In this document: positions 1-7,314 of the stretch, piece after piece
Layout of the letters: every line of letters begins with the position of its first letter
Position numbering within the stretch: the stretch's first letter is position 1
Virus record (IMG/VR): IMGVR_UViG_3300024259_001518
Coordinates: 1 to 36,270 of that record
Origin: a virus
DNA length: 36,270 nucleotides
Reading direction: 5' to 3' (one strand)
Notes under the pieces: model-generated
The model's database searches: none
Told to the model about the DNA's origin: nothing
What the model saw: only the letters and a program-made list of their open reading frames with translations
Position numbers and translations under genes: made by a program

Positions 1-249
1 TATGATGTAGCATTGAATAATCATGCTAAGAAAAGGGTTTGGGAAAGGTATTCCATTGAATTTACTAATGCTGACTTGAACAAGATAATTGCCAAGATTC
101 ACAATGGAGATGCGGTATTTGTAGAAGGAAAAACTAATACTAGAACTGTTCATAAGATTGAGTACGAAGGAACTGATTTTTTAGTTTTGTACAGCAGAAG
201 TATGAAAAGAATTGTCACATTTTTACCAATGGAGAATTATCATGCGTGA
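1..249 (+). CDS. Small phage protein, 5' end outside window
   Basis: The frame is open from base 1, and the TTG at 13 has no visible Shine-Dalgarno site, so the true start probably lies a few codons upstream of the window. The visible product has about 80 residues. It carries an N-terminal 'NHAKKRVWERY' segment and ends 'RIVTFLP'. This layout (HAxxR..ERY near the start, a final strand with 'TFLP') recurs in small phage proteins of unknown function. The stop overlaps the next gene by 8 nt, so it belongs to the same operon. No function can be assigned. Confidence 0.7.
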   Translation, partial: YDVALNNHAKKRVWERYSIEFTNADLNKIIAKIHNGDAVFVEGKTNTRTVHKIEYEGTDFLVLYSRSMKRIVTFLPMENYHA

Positions 250-445
250 TAAGATTAAAGCTAGAATATTAGATGAATTAGAAATGAGAGGTTGGACTAT
301 AGTTGAGGGTACAGAAAACTTGATTCCACCGGATTCATTATGGGAAAAGAAACCAAAAGAGTTTTTCGTGTATGATGCTGTTGATGTGGAAGAATTACTG
401 AATAAAGAATTTTTTGAAAAAGTTTTAATGGAGGAGGGGTTATAA
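242..445 (+). CDS. Hypothetical 67-residue acidic protein
   Basis: A longer frame begins at 212, but the ATG at 242 is preferred because GGAG lies at 231-234 with good spacing. The gene overlaps the previous one by 8 nt and the next by 1 nt (TAATG). The product starts 'MRDKIKARILDELEMRGW' and has an acidic, Leu-rich C-terminal half ('DAVDVEELLNKEFFEKVL'), which suggests two amphipathic helices. No recognised domain, membrane segment or Cys motif is present. The spacing suggests translational coupling to the methyltransferase that follows. Confidence 0.75.
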   Translation: MRDKIKARILDELEMRGWTIVEGTENLIPPDSLWEKKPKEFFVYDAVDVEELLNKEFFEKVLMEEGL

Positions 446-1092
446 TGGGGTGGGAAGATGATTTGATTGCTACATTAGAAGATGAAATAAAAAAAGATTC
501 TACTTCTGGTCTTTACGATGAGGATTTTTATAATGCACACGTTAAGTATAAACCCATTTATAGTTTCCTGGGGGATTTGATAGTCGCCACTCTTGAACCG
601 AAATCTGTTATTGACTTGGGTTGTGGGTGCGGTTTCCTTCTAGAAAGATTGAAAGAGCATGGTGTTTCAACTCTTAAAGGGATTGACGGTAGTGATCAAG
701 CTGAATCTGCTTGGAGTGAAGATATTAAAACCTTTGCAGAAGTACATGATCTTGTGAAATTCAAACCAGAAGGAAGGTATGATCTTGCTGTTTGTATGGA
801 AGTAGCAGAGCATATTCCTCAAGATAAATCTTCTAGAGTCGTTAAAGTTGTGACAAGTGCAGCTAGTAAGTTTGTATGGTGGACTGCTGCTGTACCAGGA
901 CAGGGTGGTACAGGACATGTAAATTGTCAGAGCATTTGTTATTGGGTAAGGGAATTTGAAAATCAAGGGTTTGTACCCGCATGGGAATTAACCTATGATC
1001 TAAAAACAGAAATGTTGAAAATTCCAGAAATATGTATGTCATTCCCATGGTTTAGGGATAATTTAATTCTTTTTAAGAGGGTGGGAAAATGA
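445..1092 (+). CDS. Class I SAM-dependent methyltransferase
   Basis: The 215-residue protein has the class I methyltransferase motif I 'VIDLGCGCGFLLERL' at about residue 55, followed by 'LKGIDGSD' (motif II, an acidic residue that would bind the ribose) and 'YDLAVCMEVAEHIP' (motif IV region, typical of UbiE/Methyltransf_11-like enzymes). The family transfers a methyl group from S-adenosylmethionine. The substrate is not visible in the sequence, but the surrounding sugar genes favour a glycan or nucleotide sugar. GAGGAGGGG sits just upstream of the ATG. The stop overlaps the next small ORF (ATGA). It is one of three unrelated-looking methyltransferases in this operon. Confidence 0.88.
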   Translation: MGWEDDLIATLEDEIKKDSTSGLYDEDFYNAHVKYKPIYSFLGDLIVATLEPKSVIDLGCGCGFLLERLKEHGVSTLKGIDGSDQAESAWSEDIKTFAEVHDLVKFKPEGRYDLAVCMEVAEHIPQDKSSRVVKVVTSAASKFVWWTAAVPGQGGTGHVNCQSICYWVREFENQGFVPAWELTYDLKTEMLKIPEICMSFPWFRDNLILFKRVGK

Positions 1093-1217
1093 ATAATGAT
1101 GAAGAAGAACAAATTCCTAATCTCAATAAGCATGAAAGTGAGTTGAGAAAACATAGGAAAAAGAGAAAGATAAAAAGTAAAATGTCCAAACGGTCAAGAA
1201 AGAAAAATAGGAGGTAA
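1089..1217 (+). CDS. Tiny highly basic protein (42 residues)
   Basis: This ORF starts at the ATG of an ATGA overlap with the methyltransferase stop and has AGAGGGTGGG upstream as ribosome site. The product opens acidic ('MNNDEEEQIPNLN') and ends with a dense Lys/Arg tail ('RKHRKKRKIKSKMSKR' and beyond). Its stop at 1215-1217 lies 2 nt before the next GTG, so it fills the gap exactly. The tail could bind nucleic acid, but that is inference from charge only. No family is recognised. Confidence 0.6.
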   Translation: MNNDEEEQIPNLNKHESELRKHRKKRKIKSKMSKRSRKKNRR

Positions 1218-1219
1218 AC

Positions 1220-1918
1220 GTGGGACAAGTCTTTGCTTTTGGCAATTCTCATGTATCTATTTTTTCTGGAACTGATTCGATGGTTCCAATTTGGCCTAAT
1301 CTTTCACAAGATAAACTTCCTTGGTTTCGTACTTTTAGGATAGGTGCTGTTACTGCTTATCAGGCAGTGAAGCACATGAAATTGATTTATGAAATATGTG
1401 ATTCTGTTTCTTTTAAAAAAGATGAGGATATTCTTTTATTTGTATTTGGTGAAGTGGATATTAGAGCGCATATAGTAGAACAAAGTAAAAAACAGAATAG
1501 ACCACAAGTACAAATAACAAAGGAAGTAGTACAAAGGTATTTTGAAGCTATAAAAGAGGCTAAAGATGAAGGTTATGAAGTAGCAGTTTTTGGCTGTATT
1601 GCTGGTTTTAAGTTAAAAGAAGGTGGGGATAAGCCACCTTGGCCTTACTCTGGTACATGTAAAGAGCGTAATAGCATAACACAAATTTTTAATCAGGAAT
1701 TATGTAAAAAGTGTCATACTAATTACATTCCTTTTATTTCTGTGTTTGAAGAAATGCTATTAATGAATGGAGAAACTGATGTTAGATATTTAGATATTAA
1801 TGGTGCTGGATGTCACCTCACTACGAAAATACTTCCATTGATTCTATGGCGATTTAGAGATTCAGGGTTAATTCCTTTTGATTGTAAATTGTGTGAGTGG
1901 GAGAGTAAAGGGGCATAA
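1220..1918 (+). CDS. SGNH/GDSL-like protein
   Basis: The 232-residue protein starts with GTG behind a good GGAGG site. It shows an SGNH-type layout: 'AFGNSHVSIF' near the N-terminus (block I, GxSH form), 'FVFGEVDIRAH' in the middle (the GE-D-R-H variant of the block III region) and 'DINGAGCHLT' near the C-terminus (a D-x-x-H-like block V). SGNH proteins are esterases, acyltransferases or inactive relatives acting on sugars and lipids. Between a methyltransferase and a sulfotransferase it may act on the same glycan. The central Asn of the classic block III is not obvious, so catalysis is uncertain. Confidence 0.65.
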   Translation: MGQVFAFGNSHVSIFSGTDSMVPIWPNLSQDKLPWFRTFRIGAVTAYQAVKHMKLIYEICDSVSFKKDEDILLFVFGEVDIRAHIVEQSKKQNRPQVQITKEVVQRYFEAIKEAKDEGYEVAVFGCIAGFKLKEGGDKPPWPYSGTCKERNSITQIFNQELCKKCHTNYIPFISVFEEMLLMNGETDVRYLDINGAGCHLTTKILPLILWRFRDSGLIPFDCKLCEWESKGA

Positions 1919-1920
1919 AA

Positions 1921-2655
1921 TTGACAGATTTAGTTTACTTGCATGTACCAAAAACAGGTGGAACCTATACAGCAAGGAACGGTGTATTAGATCCTATTAA
2001 TGATTTGAATCATAGTGTTTTCATAGATGGTAATTTTGATGATAAGGATTACCCACCTAGCCCAGGCTATTTAGCTAAAATGAAGAAAGATGTATCGGTA
2101 GTAAATAAACCAGATAGAATTTGTTTTGCTACCGTTAGGAATCCTTATTCATGGTTAGTGAGCTATTGGTTTCATGCAGGATGTAATATACCAGAAAATG
2201 AAAATCCTTCTCATTATGATTACAGATTAGCAAGGAAGGGCTTCAGTACCTTTGTGGAAGGAATCGCTAAAAGAGATGTAGGGTGGCCATCTAAGAAATT
2301 TATTCATTTCGCTTTTTTTTCATATAAGGGTGATTTTATGATTGATAGACTAATTCATCAAGAGGATCTAGATAGTGAATTGAAAGAATTAGCTGCTGAT
2401 TATAAACTTTCTTATACACCACAAGACAGGGTTATGGTTGGCAAAGCCACAAAGAATTATGTAGATTATTACGATGATAATTTACGTTCTCTAGTTCGTG
2501 ATGTTTGGGGTAGGGAATTAGCTTTGTTTGGCTATGATTTTTGGGGAAGAAATTTCACTGGTATTTTGGATAAGGGCATTACAGAAAAACATAAGGAAGA
2601 AATAAAGTATGTTTGGAAAACAAATATTTTAAAAATAGGGGAGGAGGCATTATGA
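1921..2655 (+). CDS. PAPS-dependent sulfotransferase
   Basis: The 244-residue product begins at a TTG. This start is forced because the PAPS 5'-phosphosulfate loop 'LHVPKTGGTY' begins only about seven residues in. The 3'-phosphate site is also present as 'ATVRNPYSWLVSYW' (R and S/Y after the first strand-helix). These are hallmarks of the carbohydrate sulfotransferase clan (Sulfotransfer_2/heparan type), which moves sulfate from PAPS to a hydroxyl, usually on a sugar. AAAGGGG precedes the start. The stop overlaps the glycosyltransferase start by 4 nt (ATGA). No signal peptide is present, so it should act in the cytoplasm. Confidence 0.85.
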   Translation: MTDLVYLHVPKTGGTYTARNGVLDPINDLNHSVFIDGNFDDKDYPPSPGYLAKMKKDVSVVNKPDRICFATVRNPYSWLVSYWFHAGCNIPENENPSHYDYRLARKGFSTFVEGIAKRDVGWPSKKFIHFAFFSYKGDFMIDRLIHQEDLDSELKELAADYKLSYTPQDRVMVGKATKNYVDYYDDNLRSLVRDVWGRELALFGYDFWGRNFTGILDKGITEKHKEEIKYVWKTNILKIGEEAL

Positions 2656-3722
2656 ACATTCTTTACATACCTTTGGAATTTCCAAATTGGTACTCTGCAA
2701 AGAAAATGACTTATCCGGTTGGGGTAGGTCTAAGTGAAGGTTTTGGTAAGAATATTGAGGTTACGGTTGTACCAGCATTTTACAATTCCGGTCTGTGGAT
2801 GCAATATTTGCATCAAATTACTATGGGACAAAAGTATGATCAGGTTTGGTTTGAAGTTGTGCATTCTAAAATTCCAATGCAGGTATTGGAATATATAAAA
2901 TCTTTAGCTGAAATTAGGGTAGGATTTGTTATTGAAAGTCTCACTATTCATCCTGATGAGTATAAAAATAATCCAGACGGTACTAATTTAAGAACAGAAA
3001 ATCTCAATGCGAAATTGCCATATATGACGCACGTTGTAGTTGTGGATGAGAGAGATTTAAAAACCTTCAAAATTCCAGTAATGTTTGATATTGCTAGTGT
3101 GCCTGAGAGTATGGTTAATCTTGAAGTGAATGAAAAAGCACTAGAAACTGATAATGTAATTTTTTATGGAACACCTTATGGAGAAAGAGAGCAATGGGTC
3201 AAAGCATTGGGTGATTCTCTTTTGTTAAATCCACAAGGTAATTCAGAAGAAAAGGGTGGAATGCCAGCACAATATGAAACCATCACCTCTGGTGCATTTA
3301 ATAATATGTTCGGAAAAGAGGTTATTCCAGTTGGGTATTACAAAACATTTTGTGATTCTTGGATGGGTATTCGAAAGAAAATGTATCAGAATTGGATGCG
3401 TATACTCTGGAGTATTCAAGGGTATGGGGTCTTAAATCTTCCACATAGAACTAATGTTTTATCAAGCAGGGTGATCGAATCTATGGCTGCGGGTAAAGTT
3501 GTGTTTTCGCCCAGAATGTACAATGGAGCAGATTTCTTGTTTAATAATGGTGAAAATATTATGTATTATGAGTCATTAGAAGAATTAGAGGAGTTGATCT
3601 ATGAGATTGATTATGCGGATAAGTACATGATTGCTAAAAATGCCATCAATACTGTTCTGGAAAATTTCACCACAGAGAAAATGGTTCAACGAATTTTAAA
3701 ATTCGTTAAGGAGAATATTTGA
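2652..3722 (+). CDS. Glycosyltransferase, GT-B fold (GT4/CgeB-like)
   Basis: The start at 2652 is chosen over one 39 nt upstream because GGGGAGGAGG lies directly before it and it gives an ATGA overlap. The 356-residue product has the two-domain look of GT-B enzymes. The N-terminal part begins 'MNILYIPLEFPNWYS'. The C-terminal donor-site part is 'SSRVIESMAAGKVVFSPR' followed by 'GENIMYYESLEELEELI', as in group 1 transferases and CgeB-like proteins. It should transfer a sugar from a nucleotide donor to an unknown acceptor. The sugar-making genes downstream could supply that donor. Confidence 0.82.
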   Translation: MNILYIPLEFPNWYSAKKMTYPVGVGLSEGFGKNIEVTVVPAFYNSGLWMQYLHQITMGQKYDQVWFEVVHSKIPMQVLEYIKSLAEIRVGFVIESLTIHPDEYKNNPDGTNLRTENLNAKLPYMTHVVVVDERDLKTFKIPVMFDIASVPESMVNLEVNEKALETDNVIFYGTPYGEREQWVKALGDSLLLNPQGNSEEKGGMPAQYETITSGAFNNMFGKEVIPVGYYKTFCDSWMGIRKKMYQNWMRILWSIQGYGVLNLPHRTNVLSSRVIESMAAGKVVFSPRMYNGADFLFNNGENIMYYESLEELEELIYEIDYADKYMIAKNAINTVLENFTTEKMVQRILKFVKENI

Positions 3723-3913
3723 TGGAACATGCAGATTTTCCAATAGACAGTTTTGGTTTTATGAATGATCCTGCAACAAATGAGCAGAAAGAAATGATTG
3801 TTGAACTTTGTGAGGCTAGAGATACACCAATTGATCCTAATGGTAAATGGCCTGAACCTTTTACTAAGTGGGATGCTAAAAGGATGATTGATAATTTGGA
3901 AGGAGAGTCATGA
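3722..3913 (+). CDS. Small Trp/Cys-containing protein, paralogue A
   Basis: The 63-residue product is preceded by AAGGAGA and starts at the base where the previous stop ends. It is about 54% identical, without gaps, to the product of 8481-8672 (34 of 63 positions). Conserved features are an N-terminal 'FP....F.FM', a central 'QK.MI.ELC' helix, 'PID..G.WP.PF.KWDA' and a final 'MID.L'. The plan (short helix, loop, then a helix that pairs residues like 'K.DA..MID.L') recalls DUF3072-type mini-domains, but that link is weak. The function is unknown. Confidence 0.75.
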   Translation: MEHADFPIDSFGFMNDPATNEQKEMIVELCEARDTPIDPNGKWPEPFTKWDAKRMIDNLEGES

Positions 3914-4608
3914 ACACCTTGGATAAATTGGTAGAATCGGGGTTACATAATGTTGAGGAATCTTTGAAGCTCCATTTGGGTTGTGGTCAGACTAAATTAG
4001 ATGGTTTTATTAATATTGATTTCCCTCAAGATAAACATAATGTTATGATTTCTGCTGCTGATGCAGAAGCAGATATAACAAAAGATTTGCTTTTTCCAAG
4101 ATTTTCTGTGGATGAAATACGGTTACATCATTTGTTCGAACATTTTCCACGTGTAGTAGCATTAGCACAACTTGTGAAATGGCACTTTTGGTTAAAGATT
4201 GATGGAATACTCATAATTGAAACTCCTGATTTTATGGGGAGTATTCAGCAGATAGTTGATAATGATATTGAGTATGCTCAGAAAATGGCTATAGTACGTC
4301 ATTTAGTTGGTGATCAAGCGGCAGAATGGGGATTTCATATAGATCAGTGGTGGAAGGATAGATTTGAAACCACTTTGTCTAGCTTCGGTTTTCATGTTAC
4401 AGATATTAAATATTTCACTTGGGAAATGTGGCCTCATTTAAAAAGTATTACAGTTACTGCCACTAAGGTTGCAGAGATTTCTATAGCGGAACAAATTAAA
4501 AAGTGTTTCCTATTACTGAAAGATAGCATGGTTTCTGAAAGAGAAGTAGCAACTTTTGAAGTATGGCAACACCAGTTATTAGAAGAACTGAAGGAGTATA
4601 CGGGATGA
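3910..4608 (+). CDS. Class I SAM-dependent methyltransferase
   Basis: The 232-residue protein has 'LKLHLGCGQTKLDGFINID' at residues about 19-37. This is the signature of a methyltransferase group in glycan clusters in which the LGCG loop is followed by 'GFINID'. 'DEIRLHHLFEHF' marks the next conserved block. It starts at an ATGA overlap with paralogue A behind GGAAGGAGAG. The C-terminal third is helical and charged. Its neighbours suggest a sugar or glycan acceptor. It is not closely similar to the methyltransferases at 445 and 9609. Confidence 0.82.
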   Translation: MNTLDKLVESGLHNVEESLKLHLGCGQTKLDGFINIDFPQDKHNVMISAADAEADITKDLLFPRFSVDEIRLHHLFEHFPRVVALAQLVKWHFWLKIDGILIIETPDFMGSIQQIVDNDIEYAQKMAIVRHLVGDQAAEWGFHIDQWWKDRFETTLSSFGFHVTDIKYFTWEMWPHLKSITVTATKVAEISIAEQIKKCFLLLKDSMVSEREVATFEVWQHQLLEELKEYTG

Positions 4609-5360
4609 CATTATTAAATCCATATCCAAATAAAATAAAAAGAGAAATACTGACTACTGCTTACAATGCTGGAGAGGGTCATATAGCATCTTCTCTTTCT
4701 ATTGTGGAATTACTATATGTGCTTTACGATAATGTGTTAAAGGAAGAAGATTATTTTATCTTATCTAAGGGACACGCTTCCCTTGGATGGTATGCTGTTT
4801 TGAACCATTTTGGTTATATTACGGATGAAGATTCAGATTCATTTTGCAAACCAAATGGATTACCAGGACATCCTGATAGACTCAAAACCCCTTGTATTCA
4901 TGCGTCTACTGGTTCTTTAGGACATGGTTTACCCATTGGGGTTGGCATCGCTTTAGGTCTTAAAGCAGCAAATAGAAGTGGGAAAGTTTACGTTCTGATA
5001 GGTGATGGAGAAGCTAATGAAGGAGCTATATGGGAAGCTGCAAATTTAGCTGTATATCATGATCTGGATAATTTATGTTGTATAGTGGATTGTAATGGTT
5101 CTGCTGACAGGGCTTTGACAACTTATATACCAAAAGTGTTTAGTGCCTTTGGTTGGGTTACTAATGAAATAGTGGGACATAACATGTATGATATTAATCA
5201 TGCTATTAATGATACAGCTATTCCACCTAGATTACCTTACTGTGTTGTTGCTATAACGACAAAGGGATATGGGGTTAGTTTCATGGAGAATAACCCTGAG
5301 TGGCACCACAAGACGATGAATGAAGAACAGTATCAGCAGGCTATGAAGGAGTTAGAATAA
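4605..5360 (+). CDS. Transketolase, N-terminal (TPP/PP) subunit
   Basis: The start at 4605 is chosen over 4563 because it has AAGGAG upstream and an ATGA overlap with the methyltransferase stop. The 251-residue product matches the pyrophosphate-binding half of transketolase. It has 'GEGHIASSLSIVELLYVL', 'FILSKGHASLGWYAVL', 'HASTGSLGHGLPIGVGIA' and the TPP/Mg motif 'IGDGEANEGAIWEAA' ending in 'CIVDCNG'. The protein stops where the pyrimidine domain should begin. That domain is supplied by the separate gene at 6457, so the active enzyme would be a two-subunit transketolase moving a two-carbon ketol unit between sugars. Confidence 0.92.
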   Translation: MTLLNPYPNKIKREILTTAYNAGEGHIASSLSIVELLYVLYDNVLKEEDYFILSKGHASLGWYAVLNHFGYITDEDSDSFCKPNGLPGHPDRLKTPCIHASTGSLGHGLPIGVGIALGLKAANRSGKVYVLIGDGEANEGAIWEAANLAVYHDLDNLCCIVDCNGSADRALTTYIPKVFSAFGWVTNEIVGHNMYDINHAINDTAIPPRLPYCVVAITTKGYGVSFMENNPEWHHKTMNEEQYQQAMKELE

Positions 5361-5578
5361 TGGATAATTCTTTTTGGGTAGATGCGGGGGAGGGTGTACA
5401 TTTACGGATAAGAAAGTTTGAAAGATTACCCCCTTTTCCAGAACCAACAGAACTTATTTTAGATTGGGAAGGAATAAAAAGAGGTGGAGAAGAAATTCTT
5501 TTTTCTAAAGAAGAAGTAGAAAAAGTGGTAAAGGAATGTCCTTCTTTATTTGATTTCGTTATAGCTAATTTAATATAA
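5360..5578 (+). CDS. Hypothetical 72-residue protein
   Basis: It starts at the ATG of a TAATG overlap with the transketolase N subunit, which suggests coupled translation. The product opens 'MDNSFWVDAGEGVHLRI', has a Pro-rich turn ('LPPFPEPTELILDWEG') and a charged C-terminal helix ('FSKEEVEKVVKECP'). No domain is recognised. It is the first of five small ORFs that sit between the two transketolase halves. Confidence 0.65.
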   Translation: MDNSFWVDAGEGVHLRIRKFERLPPFPEPTELILDWEGIKRGGEEILFSKEEVEKVVKECPSLFDFVIANLI

Positions 5579-5591
5579 AGGAACTAGAATA

Positions 5592-5774
5592 ATGGCAAAA
5601 TCAAATATCACTGTAGATGTCACTGCTAATTTGTTTTCCCTATGTTCTGTAAAATGTGACAATTTTAGTTGTGTACACAGAAATCAGGACACCCATAATT
5701 GTAATTTGAAGCATATAGAAATAGATGTAGCTGGAAAATGTGAAAATTATAGAACTGCGAATATGATGGCATGA
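5592..5774 (+). CDS. Small Cys-rich, probably metal-binding protein
   Basis: The 60-residue product has five or six Cys in the order 'CSVKCDNFSCVHRN', 'HNCNLKHIEID' and 'GKCENY'. This pattern resembles DUF1540-type mini-proteins, where C-x3-C...C...C binds a metal. The match is by eye. AAAGGAA lies before the ATG. The function is unknown; such proteins are common as small phage accessory genes. Confidence 0.65.
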   Translation: MAKSNITVDVTANLFSLCSVKCDNFSCVHRNQDTHNCNLKHIEIDVAGKCENYRTANMMA

Positions 5775-5783
5775 GGGGTTAAA

Positions 5784-6068
5784 ATGAAAGCACCGATACG
5801 AGAAAGACGTTTAGGTAAATTCTCTATTACAAGGAATGTGATATACGACAATCCTGAGCTTGTTAAAAGAATAATGGGTGAATGTATTATTGTTAATGCA
5901 ACTATGAAGTGGCATACAGATGCTATTCATTATGTAGCTATATCAGATCATTTTGCTGTAGTAGAAGAAGGAGATAGAGAAATACCTATTTATTCAATCC
6001 AATGTGAAACAGAATATGATGATACTGGTATGATAGTTAATATTGATTGGAAGTTTACGGGGGTGTAA
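5784..6068 (+). CDS. Hypothetical 94-residue protein
   Basis: GAGGGG precedes the ATG at a good distance. The product begins basic ('MKAPIRERRLGKFSITR') and continues with alternating hydrophobic strands ('HYVAISDHFAVVEEG', 'IPIYSIQCETEYDD', 'MIVNIDWKF'), so a small beta-rich fold is likely. No family or motif is recognised. It lies between the transketolase halves but shows no link to sugar chemistry. Confidence 0.65.
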   Translation: MKAPIRERRLGKFSITRNVIYDNPELVKRIMGECIIVNATMKWHTDAIHYVAISDHFAVVEEGDREIPIYSIQCETEYDDTGMIVNIDWKFTGV

Positions 6069-6069
6069 A

Positions 6070-6234
6070 ATGGGAGAAGGGATGATGAAATTAGAAACTG
6101 CACGACACATTGCGGCACGGATATGGTGTGATCAAGAGTATCAACACATTGAGATGGATGTGAACCTTGCAGAGAAAATTGCTGTTATGCTGATGAACAA
6201 TGCGAACAGTGAAGCACCACCGGAGGAGGGATGA
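6070..6234 (+). CDS. Hypothetical 54-residue protein
   Basis: The start at 6070 follows ACGGGGGTG. A further ATG pair at 6082 would leave almost no spacing from GGAGAAGGG, so 6070 is preferred. The product 'MGEGMMKLETARHIAAR..' looks like two short helices ending in an acidic, Pro-rich tail ('SEAPPEEG'). Nothing else is recognisable. Confidence 0.5.
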   Translation: MGEGMMKLETARHIAARIWCDQEYQHIEMDVNLAEKIAVMLMNNANSEAPPEEG

Positions 6235-6235
6235 A

Positions 6236-6460
6236 ATGGGAATGTTTGATTGGGTATTTATTGTATGTCCTGAGTGTGGTGGCAATATAGGATTTCAGTC
6301 TAAAGCAGGGGAATGTGATTTGCGAGAATATGATGAATATGACATGCCACCTGAAATTGCTGTTGATTTAAAAGATGAGGAGATGCGGTGTGATCAGTGT
6401 AAAGCCCGTGTAAAATTGAGAGTTCAAGTAATTACTAAAGTAGATGTGGAGTTGCTATGA
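6236..6460 (+). CDS. Small zinc-ribbon protein
   Basis: The start at 6236 is preferred over an upstream in-frame start because GGAGGAGGG lies at 6222-6230. The 74-residue product starts 'MGMFDWVFIVCPECGGN' and has a second Cys pair 'MRCDQCKARVKLR', giving a CPxC...CxxC zinc ribbon with a hydrophobic strand at the end. Phages commonly carry MGMFD-type zinc-ribbon proteins of unknown role. The stop overlaps the transketolase C subunit start (ATGA). Confidence 0.75.
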   Translation: MGMFDWVFIVCPECGGNIGFQSKAGECDLREYDEYDMPPEIAVDLKDEEMRCDQCKARVKLRVQVITKVDVELL

Positions 6461-7314
6461 GAAATCAATTCGTAAGGACAATGACAGATATAATGAATGA
6501 GGATCAAAACCCTTATCTTCTCTTAGGTGATATTGGAGTGTGGGGTTTCAGACATCTATTAGAGAAATACCCTCTGAGAGCAAAGAATATAGGTATCTGT
6601 GAGCAGGCAATGATCAGTCTAGCATCAGGGTTATCTATGGTTGGTTTTACCCCTGTGGTGCATTCTATAGCACCGTTTCTAGTGGAGAGAGCATACGAGC
6701 AAATTAAGATTGATTTTGGATATCAAGAGTTAGGTGGTAATTTTGTTTCTGTTGGAGCTAGTTATAATTACAATAAACTTGGAAGTACACATCACTGTCC
6801 AGCAGACGTTTCTATCCTCAGTCAAATACCAAATATGCAAATAGTTGTGCCAGGTTCGGCGAAAGAGTTTGACATTTTGTTTAAGGAAAGTTATAATAAT
6901 GGTCTACCTACCTACTTTCGCCTGTGTGAGCATACTAATGGGGATAACTTGAATGTCAAATTTGGTGAGGTGCTCCCACTTCATGGAACTGGCACAAGGT
7001 TCACAATGCTTATCACAGGTCCTGCCTTTGACTACGTTAAGATAACTGGTTATATGGGTTCTGGAATAAAAGTGTTATATTGCACTACACCAGTACCATT
7101 AGATTTGTATACTATAGGTAGGAATATAGAAAGTAATAGACTCATGATTGTTGAGCCATACTATTCAGCTATGTTACCAGAGATAGTAAATGCTTTTCCT
7201 GGTTTAGAGGTAATTTCTGTAACACCCGATAAAGCATTTGTAGATGTTGGTTTTGATCAGGAAAAAGATATGGTTAATCGCATTATTTGGAATGTGAGGA
7301 GATTGAAATGGTAG
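6457..7314 (+). CDS. Transketolase, C-terminal (Pyr + C) subunit
   Basis: The 285-residue product matches the second half of transketolase/DXS-like enzymes. It has 'LLLGDIGVWGF' at the start, then 'NIGICEQAMISLASGLSM', with the catalytic Glu that activates TPP, followed by 'GFTPVVHSIAPFLVERAYE'. A C-terminal regulatory-type domain follows ('FTMLITGPAFDYVK', 'RLMIVEPYY'). It complements the N subunit at 4605, so the pair should form one active site. Separate N and C transketolase genes are known from bacterial sugar clusters, but the pair is normally adjacent; here 1.1 kb of small ORFs intervene. It overlaps the next gene by 7 nt. Confidence 0.9.
   Translation: MRNQFVRTMTDIMNEDQNPYLLLGDIGVWGFRHLLEKYPLRAKNIGICEQAMISLASGLSMVGFTPVVHSIAPFLVERAYEQIKIDFGYQELGGNFVSVGASYNYNKLGSTHHCPADVSILSQIPNMQIVVPGSAKEFDILFKESYNNGLPTYFRLCEHTNGDNLNVKFGEVLPLHGTGTRFTMLITGPAFDYVKITGYMGSGIKVLYCTTPVPLDLYTIGRNIESNRLMIVEPYYSAMLPEIVNAFPGLEVISVTPDKAFVDVGFDQEKDMVNRIIWNVRRLKW

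Noticed and set aside
4563-4604. Upstream start for the transketolase N subunit
   Set aside because: The extra 14 residues lie in the methyltransferase gene and do not match the family; the ATG at 4605 has a good ribosome site.
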